From NCBI GenBank assembly GCA_016935955.1, contig JAFGPY010000094.1, positions 1-39,045 of the forward strand: 39,045 nt of DNA, given 5' to 3'. Positions within the stretch are counted from its first letter, which is position 1, and each line of letters starts with the position of its first letter. This DNA comes from Planctomycetota bacterium. Its GTDB lineage: Bacteria > Planctomycetota > Phycisphaerae > FEN-1346 > JAACEH01. The notes beneath the pieces are model-generated. The model was not told the origin of the DNA. It saw only the letters and a program-made list of their open reading frames with translations, and did not search any database. Made by a program: the position numbers and the translations under genes. This document shows positions 1 to 8,270 of the stretch, piece after piece.

Positions 1-101
1 CCGTCGTCGGCCGACTGCAGCACGGCAGCGCACGCCGCCGGACCGGGATTGCCCCGCGATCCGCCGTCGGTGTAGATCAGAATCTTCGCAGTGATGGCCA
101 C
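1..101 (-). CDS. rnhA: Ribonuclease HI, N-terminal part (cut by window edge)
   Basis: About 33 codons are visible, read leftwards from a GTG at 99-101. The peptide contains KILIYTDGGSRGNPGPAA, the signature first beta strand of ribonuclease HI: the catalytic Asp in YTDGG followed by the SRGNPGP turn. The family removes RNA from RNA-DNA hybrids using a DEDD two-metal site; only the first Asp lies inside the window. The GTG start is chosen because it sits five bases after the stop of the zinc-ribbon gene upstream and gives the usual few residues before the first strand. The two genes are probably cotranscribed. The rest of the protein lies outside the window, so completeness cannot be judged. 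Confidence 0.85.
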   Translation of the reverse strand, partial: MAITAKILIYTDGGSRGNPGPAACAAVLQSADD

Positions 102-106
102 GGGGG

Positions 107-841
107 TTACGGTTCCAGAAAGAGGATGCGTGTGCATGACGGGCATGCCAGCAGTTCTTCGTTGTTGCCCCGCAGTTTTACGTACACATTGTCGGTCAAT
201 CGCATGTAGCATCCGCCACACGAGTAGCTGGTGGGGCCGGCGCTGTCGCCGTCGATGACGACTGGGCACAGTGCGTCCTCTTCGTAACGGGAGGCGACGC
301 GATCGTATTGTTGCATGATGTCGTCGGGAATCTCGCGGGCTAGGTCGCCGCAGTCCCTCTCGGCCTTGCGAATCTCGTTCTCCAGGGCCTGGACTTCGGC
401 GGCCTTCTCGGTCTGGAGGTCCGCCAGTTCCTTCTCGGCCTGGGCCACCTCGCTCTTGGACCGCTCAAGCCCGGCGACTTGGCTCTCGATCTTGTCCATC
501 TCGGCGAGCACCTGATCCTCAAGCCGTCCCTTCTCGATGGCCGCGAACTTAATCTCGTTCTGCAGCGCCTGGTATTCCTTGTTCGTCTTGGCCTCGTTCA
601 ACTGGGCTCGGAACTTGTTGATCTTGTCGTCGAGACTCTTGACCTCAAGCTCCTTGCGATCGGCCGCTGACTGGCCGCTCTTGCGAGAGACTACGAGGCG
701 ATCCATCTCGGCCTTGAGCCGCACCACCTGCTTCTGCTTGGCCTTGATCGCGACGTCCACCGTGCGTGCCTTCTCCTTCAACCGATGCAATGCGACCCGT
801 TGTTTGTGCAACTCATGGAGCTTGTCGAGCAACTGACTCAC
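107..841 (-). CDS. Coiled-coil C4-type zinc-ribbon protein (COG1579 family)
   Basis: This 244-residue protein has two parts. Residues 1 to about 175 are a long charged heptad-like coiled coil rich in K, E, L, A and Q. The C-terminal 60 residues hold two CxxC pairs, SCGGC and ACPSC, a C4 zinc ribbon. The layout matches the COG1579 family of putative nucleic-acid-binding proteins, whose molecular role is not firmly known. The start is GTG at 839-841, preceded by AAGGTGG at good spacing. It follows the ftsK terminator-like hairpin and has its own candidate promoter. The RNase HI gene begins five bases after its stop, so the two look like an operon. Confidence 0.8.
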   Translation of the reverse strand: MSQLLDKLHELHKQRVALHRLKEKARTVDVAIKAKQKQVVRLKAEMDRLVVSRKSGQSAADRKELEVKSLDDKINKFRAQLNEAKTNKEYQALQNEIKFAAIEKGRLEDQVLAEMDKIESQVAGLERSKSEVAQAEKELADLQTEKAAEVQALENEIRKAERDCGDLAREIPDDIMQQYDRVASRYEEDALCPVVIDGDSAGPTSYSCGGCYMRLTDNVYVKLRGNNEELLACPSCTRILFLEP

Positions 842-891
842 GGACCCACCTTTCGTCGAACTGACGGCACATGTTACGACAGAACCTCGCT

Positions 892-920
892 ATGTTAGCG
901 TGCGCGGCAGGGCTTGGCAA
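892..920 (-). promoter_or_regulatory. Candidate sigma70-type promoter for the zinc-ribbon/RNase HI pair
   Basis: On the minus strand a -35 TTGCCA (915-920) and a -10 TAACAT (892-897) are separated by 17 bases. Transcription would start near 885, about 45 bases before the GTG start. It lies between the ftsK hairpin and the gene, where a new promoter would be expected. The assignment rests on consensus match only. Confidence 0.4.
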
Positions 921-951
921 GCAATTCTCCCCACCCCGCGCGGGCCGCGCA

Positions 952-996
952 TAAAGCGAGGCGGAAGCTCCGAATCAGGGCCGGGCCTTCCGCCTC
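952..996 (-). terminator. Terminator-like hairpin after ftsK
   Basis: A perfect 10-bp inverted repeat, GAGGCGGAAG at 958-967 and its complement at 987-996, encloses a 19-base loop. It begins about 28 bases past the ftsK stop. Read on the minus strand the stem is followed by GCTTTAT, a short U-rich run. The stem is strong but the U tract is weak, so termination may be partial. Confidence 0.5.
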
Positions 997-1023
997 GAAG
1001 GTGTGGTTGTGTATTGCTACTTG

Positions 1024-3810
1024 TTACTCGTCGTCCAGGTCGTCGCCTTCCTCTTCCAAGTCCTCGTCGTCGCCCAGGCCGGCCACGGCCCCGACGCCTT
1101 CCCCTTCACCGCGTCCGGCTTCCCATTCGTCGAGCGAGATCAGGGCCTCGCGGGCCTGGCTGCCCTGGTACTCGCCGACCAGGCCGTCCTCGGCCATGAA
1201 GTCGATCAGGCGGCTGGCCCGCCCGTAACCGATGCCCAGCTTACGCTGCAGCAGCGAGACGCTTCCACGCTGATGCTGTAACACGACGCGGACGGCGTCC
1301 ACGTACATATCGTCCCGCTCGGCGAAGGACGAATCGTCGTCGCCTGCCGCAGCACCTCCGCGGCCGCGGCCCGTGGACGGCGGCTTCGGTTTTAGTTGCA
1401 CCAGCTCGCGGTTGAACTCGCACTTGCCGCCCTGGGAGACGTGCTCCACGACGGTGCTGATTTCCTTTTCGGATACGTACGTGCACTGGGCCCGCAGCAG
1501 TTTGTTGGCCCCTGGCTGCATCAGCAGCATGTCGCCGCGGCCCAGCAGCTTCTCGGCACCCATGCTGTCGAGAATCGTCCGTGAGTCTACGCGGCTGGCC
1601 ACCTGGAACGCTACGCGGCACGGGTGGTTGCTCTTGATGAGGCCGGTCACGACGTCGACGCTCGGACGCTGCGTCGCCAGAATCAGGTGGATGCCCACGG
1701 CTCGTGACTTCTGGGCCAGGCGGGTGATAGCCGCCTCGGCTTCCTTGGCGCAGGTCATCATCAGGTCGGCCAGTTCGTCGACCACCAGGACGATGTACGG
1801 CATGTGATACGTCAGCCGCATCTTGTCCTCTTCGCTGGTCGGCTTGAATCGCTCGATGATCTGCTCGCGGGTCAGGGCGTTGTAGCCGACGATGTTCTTG
1901 ACGCCGGCCTCGGCCAGCATGCCGTAACGCTCCTGCATCTTCGAGATCAGCCACTCGAGGATGCTCTGCACACGCGACATGTCGCTGACGACCGGGCACA
2001 TCAGGTGCGGGATGCTGGCGAACATCGTCATCTCGACCATCTTCGGGTCGACCAGGATGAACTTCACATCGCGCGGGCTGCGCGTATAGAGGATGCTCAT
2101 GATGATTGAATTGAGGCAGACGCTCTTGCCGCTGCCGGTCGTGCCGCCGATCAGCAGGTGCGGCATGGCCGTCAGGTCGCGGATCAGCGGATTGCCGGCC
2201 GAGTCTTTGCCGAGGAACAGGGGCAGGTTGCATCGCTTCGAGAGCGGCAGGCCGTCCTCGATCGACTCCCGCAAGTTGACCGTCTTGCGGTGTTGGTTGG
2301 GCACCTCGATGCCGATGGTGCCGCGGCCGGGCAGGGGGGCCACGATGCGAACGCTGGAGGCCTTCAGCCCGATGGCCAGATCGTCCGACAGGCTGATGAC
2401 CTTGCCGACCTTGATGCCGGCCCCAAGGTTGACCTCGTACTGCGTGATCACCGGGCCGGTGTCGATGCCCACCACCTCGGCCTCGACGCCGAACTGCTTA
2501 AGCGTGCCCTCCAGGTTCACGGCGTTCTGCCGGATGGAGACCTCCTCGCCCGAGATATCGAACTCTTCAGGCGGATCGAGCAGGTCCAGCGCCGGGAAGT
2601 CGTAAGCCGGGACGTTTTCGCCGGGGCCCTCGGCCGCATCCACGAGATTGAACTTCTCGCGCGAAGGCCGATCGTCGGACGCGGCGGCCTGTGCGGCCCG
2701 GTCCTTCGGCAGGCGAATCTTCGGCGCCACGCGGACTTCCTGTTTCCTGCTTGCAGGCTCCGCCGCCTGCGGCTCCTCCTCGGCCGCCGGAGGCTCGCTC
2801 TTCGCGGCCTTGGGCTTCGCCGCCGGGGTCTCGGCTTCCTCGGACTCGTCCTTGCCGTTGCGGCGGATCTTCGGCTGGGAACGCTTCACCGTGGCCGCGG
2901 CCGCAGTGGCCACCGCACCGGCCGCCATGGCTTCGCGGGCGGCGTGGAATCCGTTGAGGATTCGATCGCTGGCCTGTCGGAGGGCGTCGAAGCGGGCGAT
3001 GCGACGCTTGTGGAGCCAACGATAGATGGCCAGCGGGAAGAGCAGGATGACCGTGTCGGTGGAAAGTACCAGACCGACCAGCCCGACGAAGGCCAGCAGC
3101 AGGTACGATCCGACCGAGCCGAACTTGATCAGCAGATGCTTGGTCAGCAGCAGGCCAAGCAGACCGCCATAACCTTCTGGCAGCACGTCTGCCGCCGCGG
3201 GCTGGATCGCCCCGTGTTCCTGCAACGTGGCGGCAAGTGTCGAGGCGAAGCAGACCAGCAGCAGCACGCCGACGGCGCGCAGGGCGCGGTCGGCAACTTG
3301 GAAACGGGCGATCGTCGCAGCCAGGGCCACAAAGCCCGCCAGCACCGCAAACCAAATGCCGATGCCGACGTACGAGAACAGGTAGTAGCCGACGACGGCC
3401 CCGGCACGCCCGCACGCGTTGTCATACGCAGCCCGCTGGCCTTCGGTGTAGCTGCGATGCGGATCCGTGGCCGGTTCGTACGAGAACAGGCTCAGCACGA
3501 GGAACAGGCCCAGAGCCACACAGGCGACCGTGAGGACGTATCGTCGCGACACCTGGCCGCGGATCACATAGGCACCGATGACGGCCATCGCGGCGGCAAT
3601 GACGAGGTAGTTGGCCCATCCGGCGGCCGTGATGAGGTGGTGGGACACGTAGGCGCCGGCGATGCCGCAGATGTTGTGGATGGTGCGCGACGGGCCGCCC
3701 GGCGGATCGTCCCAATCGTGCGTGACCAAGCTGGCCACAAGGAACAGGGCGGCGAAGAACGCGCCGACCGACAGGATGCGGAATAGCAAAGCTCGTTTTT
3801 CAGCAGTCAT
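1024..3810 (-). CDS. ftsK: DNA translocase FtsK/SpoIIIE
   Basis: FtsK pumps chromosomal DNA across the closing septum and helps resolve dimers at dif. This copy is 928 residues from the chosen start. The first ~270 residues hold five or six hydrophobic membrane segments. A low-complexity Ala/Pro/Glu/Lys linker runs to about residue 390. The RecA-like motor follows, with Walker A GGTTGSGKS near residue 553 and Walker B VLVVDELADLMM near 673. The C-terminal winged-helix gamma domain is at about 833-890 (QHQRGSVSLLQRKLGIGY, RASRLIDFMAEDGLVGE), then an acidic tail. The start is ATG at 3808-3810 because GGAGG stands six bases before it; an in-frame ATG at 3828 has no ribosome-binding site. It is the last gene of the minus-strand run, 46 bases after dut. 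Confidence 0.95.
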   Translation of the reverse strand: MTAEKRALLFRILSVGAFFAALFLVASLVTHDWDDPPGGPSRTIHNICGIAGAYVSHHLITAAGWANYLVIAAAMAVIGAYVIRGQVSRRYVLTVACVALGLFLVLSLFSYEPATDPHRSYTEGQRAAYDNACGRAGAVVGYYLFSYVGIGIWFAVLAGFVALAATIARFQVADRALRAVGVLLLVCFASTLAATLQEHGAIQPAAADVLPEGYGGLLGLLLTKHLLIKFGSVGSYLLLAFVGLVGLVLSTDTVILLFPLAIYRWLHKRRIARFDALRQASDRILNGFHAAREAMAAGAVATAAAATVKRSQPKIRRNGKDESEEAETPAAKPKAAKSEPPAAEEEPQAAEPASRKQEVRVAPKIRLPKDRAAQAAASDDRPSREKFNLVDAAEGPGENVPAYDFPALDLLDPPEEFDISGEEVSIRQNAVNLEGTLKQFGVEAEVVGIDTGPVITQYEVNLGAGIKVGKVISLSDDLAIGLKASSVRIVAPLPGRGTIGIEVPNQHRKTVNLRESIEDGLPLSKRCNLPLFLGKDSAGNPLIRDLTAMPHLLIGGTTGSGKSVCLNSIIMSILYTRSPRDVKFILVDPKMVEMTMFASIPHLMCPVVSDMSRVQSILEWLISKMQERYGMLAEAGVKNIVGYNALTREQIIERFKPTSEEDKMRLTYHMPYIVLVVDELADLMMTCAKEAEAAITRLAQKSRAVGIHLILATQRPSVDVVTGLIKSNHPCRVAFQVASRVDSRTILDSMGAEKLLGRGDMLLMQPGANKLLRAQCTYVSEKEISTVVEHVSQGGKCEFNRELVQLKPKPPSTGRGRGGAAAGDDDSSFAERDDMYVDAVRVVLQHQRGSVSLLQRKLGIGYGRASRLIDFMAEDGLVGEYQGSQAREALISLDEWEAGRGEGEGVGAVAGLGDDEDLEEEGDDLDDE

Positions 3811-3856
3811 CCGATTCCTCCAACGCATCGGCGTCGCAGGAATCCGCGACGACCGC

Positions 3857-4306
3857 TTACGTTGTGCCCGTGTGTCCGAATCCGCCGTGACCGCGCGTCG
3901 TTTCGTCCAACTCGTCGACGATCTCGATCTCGGCTTGCACGACCGGCGCTATGACCAGCTGCGCGATTCGTGTACCTCGTTCGATGGCGTAAGGCTGCGA
4001 CCCAATGTTTCCGACAATGATACCGACTTCACCACGGTAATCCGAATCAATGGTTCCCGGGGCGTTAACCAACGTCAGGCCATGCTTGAGCGCCAGACCG
4101 CTGCGGGGGCGAACCTGCCCCTCGTAGCCCTCAGGAATCGCCACGTGCAAGCCAGTCGGAACCAGGCGAATCTGTCCGGGCTCCAAGACGATCGGCTCGC
4201 TGTTGGCCGCACAGAGATCCATCCCGGCAGCCGCACCGCTCATATAGCGCGGCAGCGCAATATCATCGCAGCCGGCCTTGCGGCGGATTTGAACTTTTAT
4301 CGGCAT
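3857..4306 (-). CDS. dut: dUTP diphosphatase (dUTPase)
   Basis: This enzyme hydrolyses dUTP to dUMP and pyrophosphate, keeping uracil out of DNA and supplying dTMP synthesis. The 149-residue product has the usual length for the homotrimeric family. The five motifs are in order: [33 protein letters not shown] (catalytic Asp region), [10 protein letters not shown], and [10 protein letters not shown] at the C-terminus. The last normally reads GGFGSTG or GGFGSSG; here His replaces the first Ser of the phosphate-clamping arm. The start MPIKV at 4306 is preceded by AAAGG. The open frame extends further upstream into coaB, but that part is not dUTPase-like. It lies 52 bases after coaB. Confidence 0.95.
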   Translation of the reverse strand: MPIKVQIRRKAGCDDIALPRYMSGAAAGMDLCAANSEPIVLEPGQIRLVPTGLHVAIPEGYEGQVRPRSGLALKHGLTLVNAPGTIDSDYRGEVGIIVGNIGSQPYAIERGTRIAQLVIAPVVQAEIEIVDELDETTRGHGGFGHTGTT

Positions 4307-4358
4307 TATCGGACCTTTCGCTTTAGGTTTTGGATGGGGCGGAACCGCTGTTTTGCGG

Positions 4359-5009
4359 CTATTCCGGCGGCAGCGATCGCAGGTGTTCCAGCAGGGCCTC
4401 GGCCAGAGTGATGATCCGCTTCGCGGCCGCGGACTTATCCTCCGAAATGGGCCCTTCGCGGTGGCCGTCGGCGCCAAAGATCGTGATCGTCGTCTCGTTC
4501 GACCCGATGGCCATTGGAGTGTTCAGGACGATAGCGTCCAGCCGCTTCCGCAGCAGCTTGTCGCGGGCATAATCCTCGGCCGATTCGGCTTCCAGGGCGA
4601 AGCCGATCAGCACCTGCTGCTGGCGCCGGCGGGCGGCCATCTCCTGTACGATGTCCGGATTCTGAATCAATTCAAGCGTCAGTTCCTTGGCCGCTTCGCG
4701 TTTGAGTTTGCCGCTGAACTTCTCGCGCGGCCGGTAGTCGCTCACGGCGGCACAGGCGATCAGGGCGTCGCAGGCCGCGAACTCGTCGCCCACGGCCTGG
4801 AACATCTCCAGGGCGCTCGTTACGGCGATCGTCTTGTCGACCCGCGGCGGATTGTGGGACGTGGGGCCGTGGACCAGTGTCACCTCGTGGCCCGCCGCCT
4901 TGGCCGCCATCGCCAGGGCATAACCCATGCGCCCCGTCGAGGCGTTCGACAAGTAACGCACGGCGTCGATATACTCTCGGGTTGGTCCAGATGTGATGAG
5001 GATCTTCAC
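4359..5009 (-). CDS. coaB: Phosphopantothenate-cysteine ligase (CoaB as a separate gene)
   Basis: CoaB condenses 4'-phosphopantothenate with cysteine, the second step from pantothenate to coenzyme A. The 216-residue protein opens with [20 protein letters not shown] and the SNASTGRMG nucleotide-binding loop typical of the family. It also has [15 protein letters not shown] residues ([13 protein letters not shown]) and the KLKR segment. In many bacteria CoaB is fused behind CoaC in one ~400-residue protein; here the two are separate genes. The start is GTG at 5007-5009, overlapping the coaC stop in a GTGA tetranucleotide, which implies translational coupling. Splitting at exactly the domain boundary keeps both activities. 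Confidence 0.93.
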   Translation of the reverse strand: MKILITSGPTREYIDAVRYLSNASTGRMGYALAMAAKAAGHEVTLVHGPTSHNPPRVDKTIAVTSALEMFQAVGDEFAACDALIACAAVSDYRPREKFSGKLKREAAKELTLELIQNPDIVQEMAARRRQQQVLIGFALEAESAEDYARDKLLRKRLDAIVLNTPMAIGSNETTITIFGADGHREGPISEDKSAAAKRIITLAEALLEHLRSLPPE

Positions 5010-5623
5010 GAGCGTGTCCCGCGTTTGGTTTTTTTGCTGCGGCTGGGCTTCGCCGTCGCTGCGTCCGGCACGAGCGCTCTCAGGGCGGCAAGAATCTCGT
5101 CCGGTTCCACCATGCGGCCGGCGCCCGAAGTGCCACAGGCTAGGCGGCCCTCGACCGGGCCGACGATATGGTAACCCAGCTCATTCAGCCGCGCGACGTT
5201 GTCCTGGACGACGCGTTTGTTCCACATGCGATTGTTCATCGCGGGCGCCAGAAGCACCGGGCAGTCCAACGCCAGCAGCGTGGTCGAAAGCAGGTCGTCG
5301 GCCAGCCCGCACGCGGCCTTGGCCAGGAAATCGGCTGTCGCCGGAGCCACGACACAGAGGTCGGCCCAGTCGCCCAGAGCGACGTGCGTGCTGCTGAACG
5401 AATCGCCGGCTTCCCACAGGCCCACGTGCACTGCATTGCGCGACAGGGCTTGGAAGGTCAGGGTCGTCACGAACCGCGTGGCCGACTCGGTCATGACCAC
5501 GCGGACATCCGCGCCGCACTGGACCATGCGGCTGACCATCGCCGCAGCCTTGTAGGCCGCGATGCCGCCGGTCACGCCGACGACCACGTGCTTGCCCGAT
5601 AGTGGGTCGCTCTTGGTGGGCAT
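5006..5623 (-). CDS. coaC: Phosphopantothenoylcysteine decarboxylase (CoaC as a separate gene)
   Basis: CoaC is the FMN-dependent flavoprotein that decarboxylates phosphopantothenoylcysteine to 4'-phosphopantetheine in coenzyme A synthesis. The 205-residue product shows the N-terminal flavoprotein signature VVVGVTGGIAAYKA, the substrate motif PAMNNRMW, and the substrate-recognition clamp EGRLACGTSGAGRM with its catalytic Cys. Two ATGs lie close together at 5629 and 5623. AAAGG is eight bases before the second but only two before the first, so 5623 (MPTKSD) is preferred. It sits between rpoZ and coaB, as in the widespread gmk-rpoZ-coaBC order. Confidence 0.93.
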   Translation of the reverse strand: MPTKSDPLSGKHVVVGVTGGIAAYKAAAMVSRMVQCGADVRVVMTESATRFVTTLTFQALSRNAVHVGLWEAGDSFSSTHVALGDWADLCVVAPATADFLAKAACGLADDLLSTTLLALDCPVLLAPAMNNRMWNKRVVQDNVARLNELGYHIVGPVEGRLACGTSGAGRMVEPDEILAALRALVPDAATAKPSRSKKTKRGTRS

Positions 5624-5656
5624 GTGCATTGCCTTTGGCTCGATCGGCCGGGGGGA

Positions 5657-5899
5657 CTACTCTTCCTCGGCCGTCTCGGCGTCCTCTTCCGATTCGACAA
5701 CACCGCCCGACAGGTCCAGGGAGATCTTCTCTTCCAGGATTTCCTGGACGACTCCCTCGGCCATGGTCTTGCCGGCCGCGTCCACCAGCAACGGCGCGCC
5801 GAATGCCACGTCGACCATCCGCTTCTGCATGAGGACCGCCAGCTTGAAACGGCCGCCGACCTTCTTGACGATCACATCATTCTTCAGTGCGTCGATCAT
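5657..5899 (-). CDS. rpoZ: RNA polymerase omega subunit
   Basis: The 80-residue product MIDALKNDVIVKKVGGRFKL has the size and position of RpoZ, which helps assemble core RNA polymerase by clamping the beta-prime C-terminus. It contains GGRFKLAVLMQKRMVDVAFG, similar to the GsRFeLvvlaaqRArql region of omega, and ends in an acidic tail of repeated E and D. It lies directly after gmk and overlaps that gene's end by 23 bases. The start at 5899 has AGGAG and AAGG upstream. The sequence is divergent from proteobacterial omega, so the call leans on the conserved gmk-rpoZ-coaBC order as well as on the motif. Confidence 0.75.
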   Translation of the reverse strand: MIDALKNDVIVKKVGGRFKLAVLMQKRMVDVAFGAPLLVDAAGKTMAEGVVQEILEEKISLDLSGGVVESEEDAETAEEE

Positions 5900-6485
5900 A
5901 CGTCCTTGTCTCCTGTTTGCAGATAAGCTGCTCGATGTCTCGCAGCGCCTTCTGCAAATCGTCATTGACCACTTCGACGTCATACGCCCCGCTCCGGCGG
6001 GCCGTGTTCAGTTCCTGTTCGGCCTGGGCAAACCGTCGAGCCACCGCCTCGGCGCTCTCGGTGCCGCGCCCGGTCAGTCGCTCACGCAGAACGTCAAGCG
6101 ATGGCGGCACGACGAGAATCATCAGCGCCCCCCCGTAGCGGTGACGCACCTGGAGTCCGCCCTGCACGTCGATCTCCAGGAGCAGCCGCTTACCCTCGTT
6201 CCTGGCACGGGCTAGCTCGCTGACCGGCGTGCCGTACAGATTGCCGAAGACCTCGGCGTGCTCGATGAACCCGTTCTGCGCAAGCCGATCCTCAAACTCC
6301 CGATGGCTCACGAAGTAGTAGTCGACGCCGTCTGTTTCGCCCTTTCGCGACGGTCGCGTCGTGGCCGACACGCTGAAGGTCAACTCCGGCATACGGGCCA
6401 GGAGCTTCCGTGTCACGGTGCTCTTGCCCACGCCCGACGGCCCGCTGATGACGATCATGTCCGAGCCGCGATCGGCCTCATTCAC
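5877..6485 (-). CDS. gmk: Guanylate kinase
   Basis: Gmk phosphorylates GMP to GDP with ATP. The protein (about 202 residues) has P-loop SGPSGVGKSTV, the GMP-binding segments SATTRPSRKGETDGVDYYFV and FIEHAEVFGNLYGTP, LLLEIDVQGGLQVR, and the lid region RLTGRGTE. The longest reading starts at 6515. I prefer GTG at 6483-6485 because it overlaps the end of remA and gives about ten residues before the first strand, as usual in the family. ATG at 6456-6458 would leave almost none. Neither has a textbook ribosome-binding site, so the start is uncertain by nine codons. Translation is probably coupled to remA. Confidence 0.95.
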   Translation of the reverse strand: MNEADRGSDMIVISGPSGVGKSTVTRKLLARMPELTFSVSATTRPSRKGETDGVDYYFVSHREFEDRLAQNGFIEHAEVFGNLYGTPVSELARARNEGKRLLLEIDVQGGLQVRHRYGGALMILVVPPSLDVLRERLTGRGTESAEAVARRFAQAEQELNTARRSGAYDVEVVNDDLQKALRDIEQLICKQETRTYDRRTEE

Positions 6486-6771
6486 CCTCGCGGCCCCCCG
6501 CGTCCTCGTCCTCATCGGCCGTCGCCTCTGTCTTGCCGATCAACTTGTCGCGGATCGTCGCCGGGCTCTGGTGCGACAGAATCACGTGGTGCGAATCAGT
6601 GATGACGACGCTTCGCGTCTTGCGACCGCTGGTGGCGTCCACGAGGCGATTCTCCGCCGAGGCGTTCTCCACCAGTCGCTTCAGCGGCGAACTGTCGGCA
6701 CGAGCGACGGCCACCACGCGGTCCACGGCAAGGCAATTGCCGAAGCCGATGTTGATCATCTCAATGGGCAT
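6478..6771 (-). CDS. remA: RemA/DUF370-family regulatory protein
   Basis: The 97-residue product starts MPIEMINIGFGNCLAVDRVV and contains GRKTRSVVITDSHHVILS, the conserved core of the RemA/DUF370 family (about 75-90 residues). In Bacillus subtilis RemA is a DNA-binding activator of biofilm-matrix genes; its role elsewhere is poorly known. Here the core is followed by an acidic tail rich in E and D. GAGGAG stands six bases before the ATG, the best ribosome-binding site of this cluster. The yicC-remA-gmk-rpoZ order is the same as in many Firmicutes, which strengthens the call. Confidence 0.88.
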   Translation of the reverse strand: MPIEMINIGFGNCLAVDRVVAVARADSSPLKRLVENASAENRLVDATSGRKTRSVVITDSHHVILSHQSPATIRDKLIGKTEATADEDEDAGGREGE

Positions 6772-6794
6772 TCGACGCTCCTCGCCTCGGGCGG

Positions 6795-7676
6795 CTACTC
6801 GGCGTTCTGCACCTGTTCCTTGATGCGGTCGATCGCCGCCTTGATCTCGACGACTCGGCGGCTGATCTCCGGGTGCCCGCTCTTGGACCCGATCGTGTTC
6901 GACTCGCGAAGCATCTCCTGGGCCAGGAATTCAAGCTTGCGGCCTGTCGGCTCCCGCGAATCCAGAAACTCGTCGAACTGATCGAGGTGCGATTTCATCC
7001 GCGAGACTTCCTCGCTGATATCGCTCCGTTCGGCGAACAGCGACACCTCCGTCAGCAGGTTCTCCTCGCCGATCGCGGTGCCCGACTCCTTCAGCAGCAA
7101 CTCGACGCGGGCCTTCAACCGGTCGCGGTACTCGGCGACGACAGCCGGGGCCAGATCGTCGATGCGGTCCAGGTGCTCGCGGATGATCGCGGCGTGCTTA
7201 CGCAGGTCCTCTTCGAGGGCCTTGCCTTCCTGGGTCCGCATCTTGGCGAAGTCGGCAAGGGCCGCTTTCACCGAGCCGATCACACGCTCACGGATGTCGT
7301 CCAGATCGCCTTGCAGCCCGTCCTCGTCGAAGACGCCCGGCAACTCCAGAAGCCGCGAGAGGTCCAAGTCATCCTTGAGCCCCAACCGTTTGGCAACCGC
7401 ACGGAGTTCGGTCACGTAGCTTTCGAGCACGTCGACGGCCATCGGCGGACGAGCGGCGGCGCCGAGGCGTTTGGCGCGGATCGTGACCGTGAGGGCCCCG
7501 CGGGTCACGCGGTCGCGGACCACGCGGTCCATCTCGGGCTCCATCGCCGCCAGAAACTCGGGCAGTCGGAAGCTCGTCTTCAGGTAGCGGTTGTTGACGG
7601 CACGGACCTCGGTCGAGACGCTCAGATCGGCGTCTTCCACTTCAGCCGTTCCGTAACCGGTCATACTGAGAATCAT
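6795..7676 (-). CDS. yicC: YicC-family endoribonuclease
   Basis: The 293-residue protein begins MILSMTGYGTAEVED, the hallmark N-terminus of YicC. It contains EVRAVNNRYLKTSFRLPE and ends with the C-terminal core FLAQEMLRESNTIGSKS followed by a helix with VEIKAAIDRIKEQVQN. YicC proteins are stress-linked endoribonucleases; in E. coli YicC is reported to promote decay of the small RNA RyhB. The start at 7676 is fixed by conservation and by GGGGAG six bases upstream; an upstream in-frame ATG at 7751 lies inside pyrE and is unlikely. It is followed after 23 bases by remA. Confidence 0.93.
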   Translation of the reverse strand: MILSMTGYGTAEVEDADLSVSTEVRAVNNRYLKTSFRLPEFLAAMEPEMDRVVRDRVTRGALTVTIRAKRLGAAARPPMAVDVLESYVTELRAVAKRLGLKDDLDLSRLLELPGVFDEDGLQGDLDDIRERVIGSVKAALADFAKMRTQEGKALEEDLRKHAAIIREHLDRIDDLAPAVVAEYRDRLKARVELLLKESGTAIGEENLLTEVSLFAERSDISEEVSRMKSHLDQFDEFLDSREPTGRKLEFLAQEMLRESNTIGSKSGHPEISRRVVEIKAAIDRIKEQVQNAE

Positions 7677-7690
7677 CGGCTGCTCCCCAT

Positions 7691-8269
7691 TCAGGCGTTC
7701 CCGCGGCTGCCGGGCTTGACGAGCGGCTGGCCCGCCTTGCACAGCGGACATGCTGCGGCCTCGTAGGCCGGCACGTCAATTGTGATCAGACTGACAAAGG
7801 GCACGCCGAACCCGGGATCCTTGCCGGCCGTGCGATTGACGAGGCTGGCCACGCCCACGATCTCGGCGCCGGTCTCGGCCAGGGCCGCAATCACTTCCTT
7901 CAGAGAGCCGCCCGTGGTCACGACGTCTTCGGCCAGCAGGACACGCTCGCCGGGACGGACGCCGAAGCCGCGGCGCAATTGCATCTGGCCGTCCTTGCGT
8001 TCGGCGAAGATGCCGCGGACGCCTAGGGCACGGGCCAGTTCGTAGGCCACGACGATGCCGCCCAAGGCCGGACCGATGACCGTTTCGGCCTTCAGGTTCT
8101 TGAGTTTGGCGGCCAGGTCGCGGCACAGCCGCTCGGCCAGAGCAGGGTCCTGCAATACCAAGGCGCACTGCAGATAGCGCGGGCTATGCAGGCCGCTTGT
8201 CAGCAGAAAGTGTCCTTCGAGCAGCGCTCCGGCGTCGGTGAATGCCTGGAGGTAGTTGGTGTCGCTCAC
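7691..8269 (-). CDS. pyrE: Orotate phosphoribosyltransferase
   Basis: PyrE joins orotate to PRPP to give OMP in pyrimidine synthesis. The 192-residue product has TSGLHSPRYLQC near the N-terminus and the PRPP-binding loop VLLAEDVVTTGGSL. GPALGGIVVAYELAR and FAERKDGQMQLRRGF (active-site Lys/Arg region) follow. The C-terminal AACPLCKAGQPLVKPGS belongs to the PyrE subgroup with a Cys-x-x-Cys tail. The start is GTG at 8267-8269, one base after the secG stop; GGAGG lies eleven bases upstream inside secG, so translation is probably coupled. The longer open frame running back into secG does not resemble PyrE. Confidence 0.95.
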   Translation of the reverse strand: MSDTNYLQAFTDAGALLEGHFLLTSGLHSPRYLQCALVLQDPALAERLCRDLAAKLKNLKAETVIGPALGGIVVAYELARALGVRGIFAERKDGQMQLRRGFGVRPGERVLLAEDVVTTGGSLKEVIAALAETGAEIVGVASLVNRTAGKDPGFGVPFVSLITIDVPAYEAAACPLCKAGQPLVKPGSRGNA

Positions 8270-8270
8270 G

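Noticed and set aside
2158..3786. 542-codon open frame opposite ftsK
   Set aside because: It mirrors FtsK codons, has an Arg/His/Gln/Asp-rich composition typical of antisense frames in GC-rich DNA, and shows no motif.
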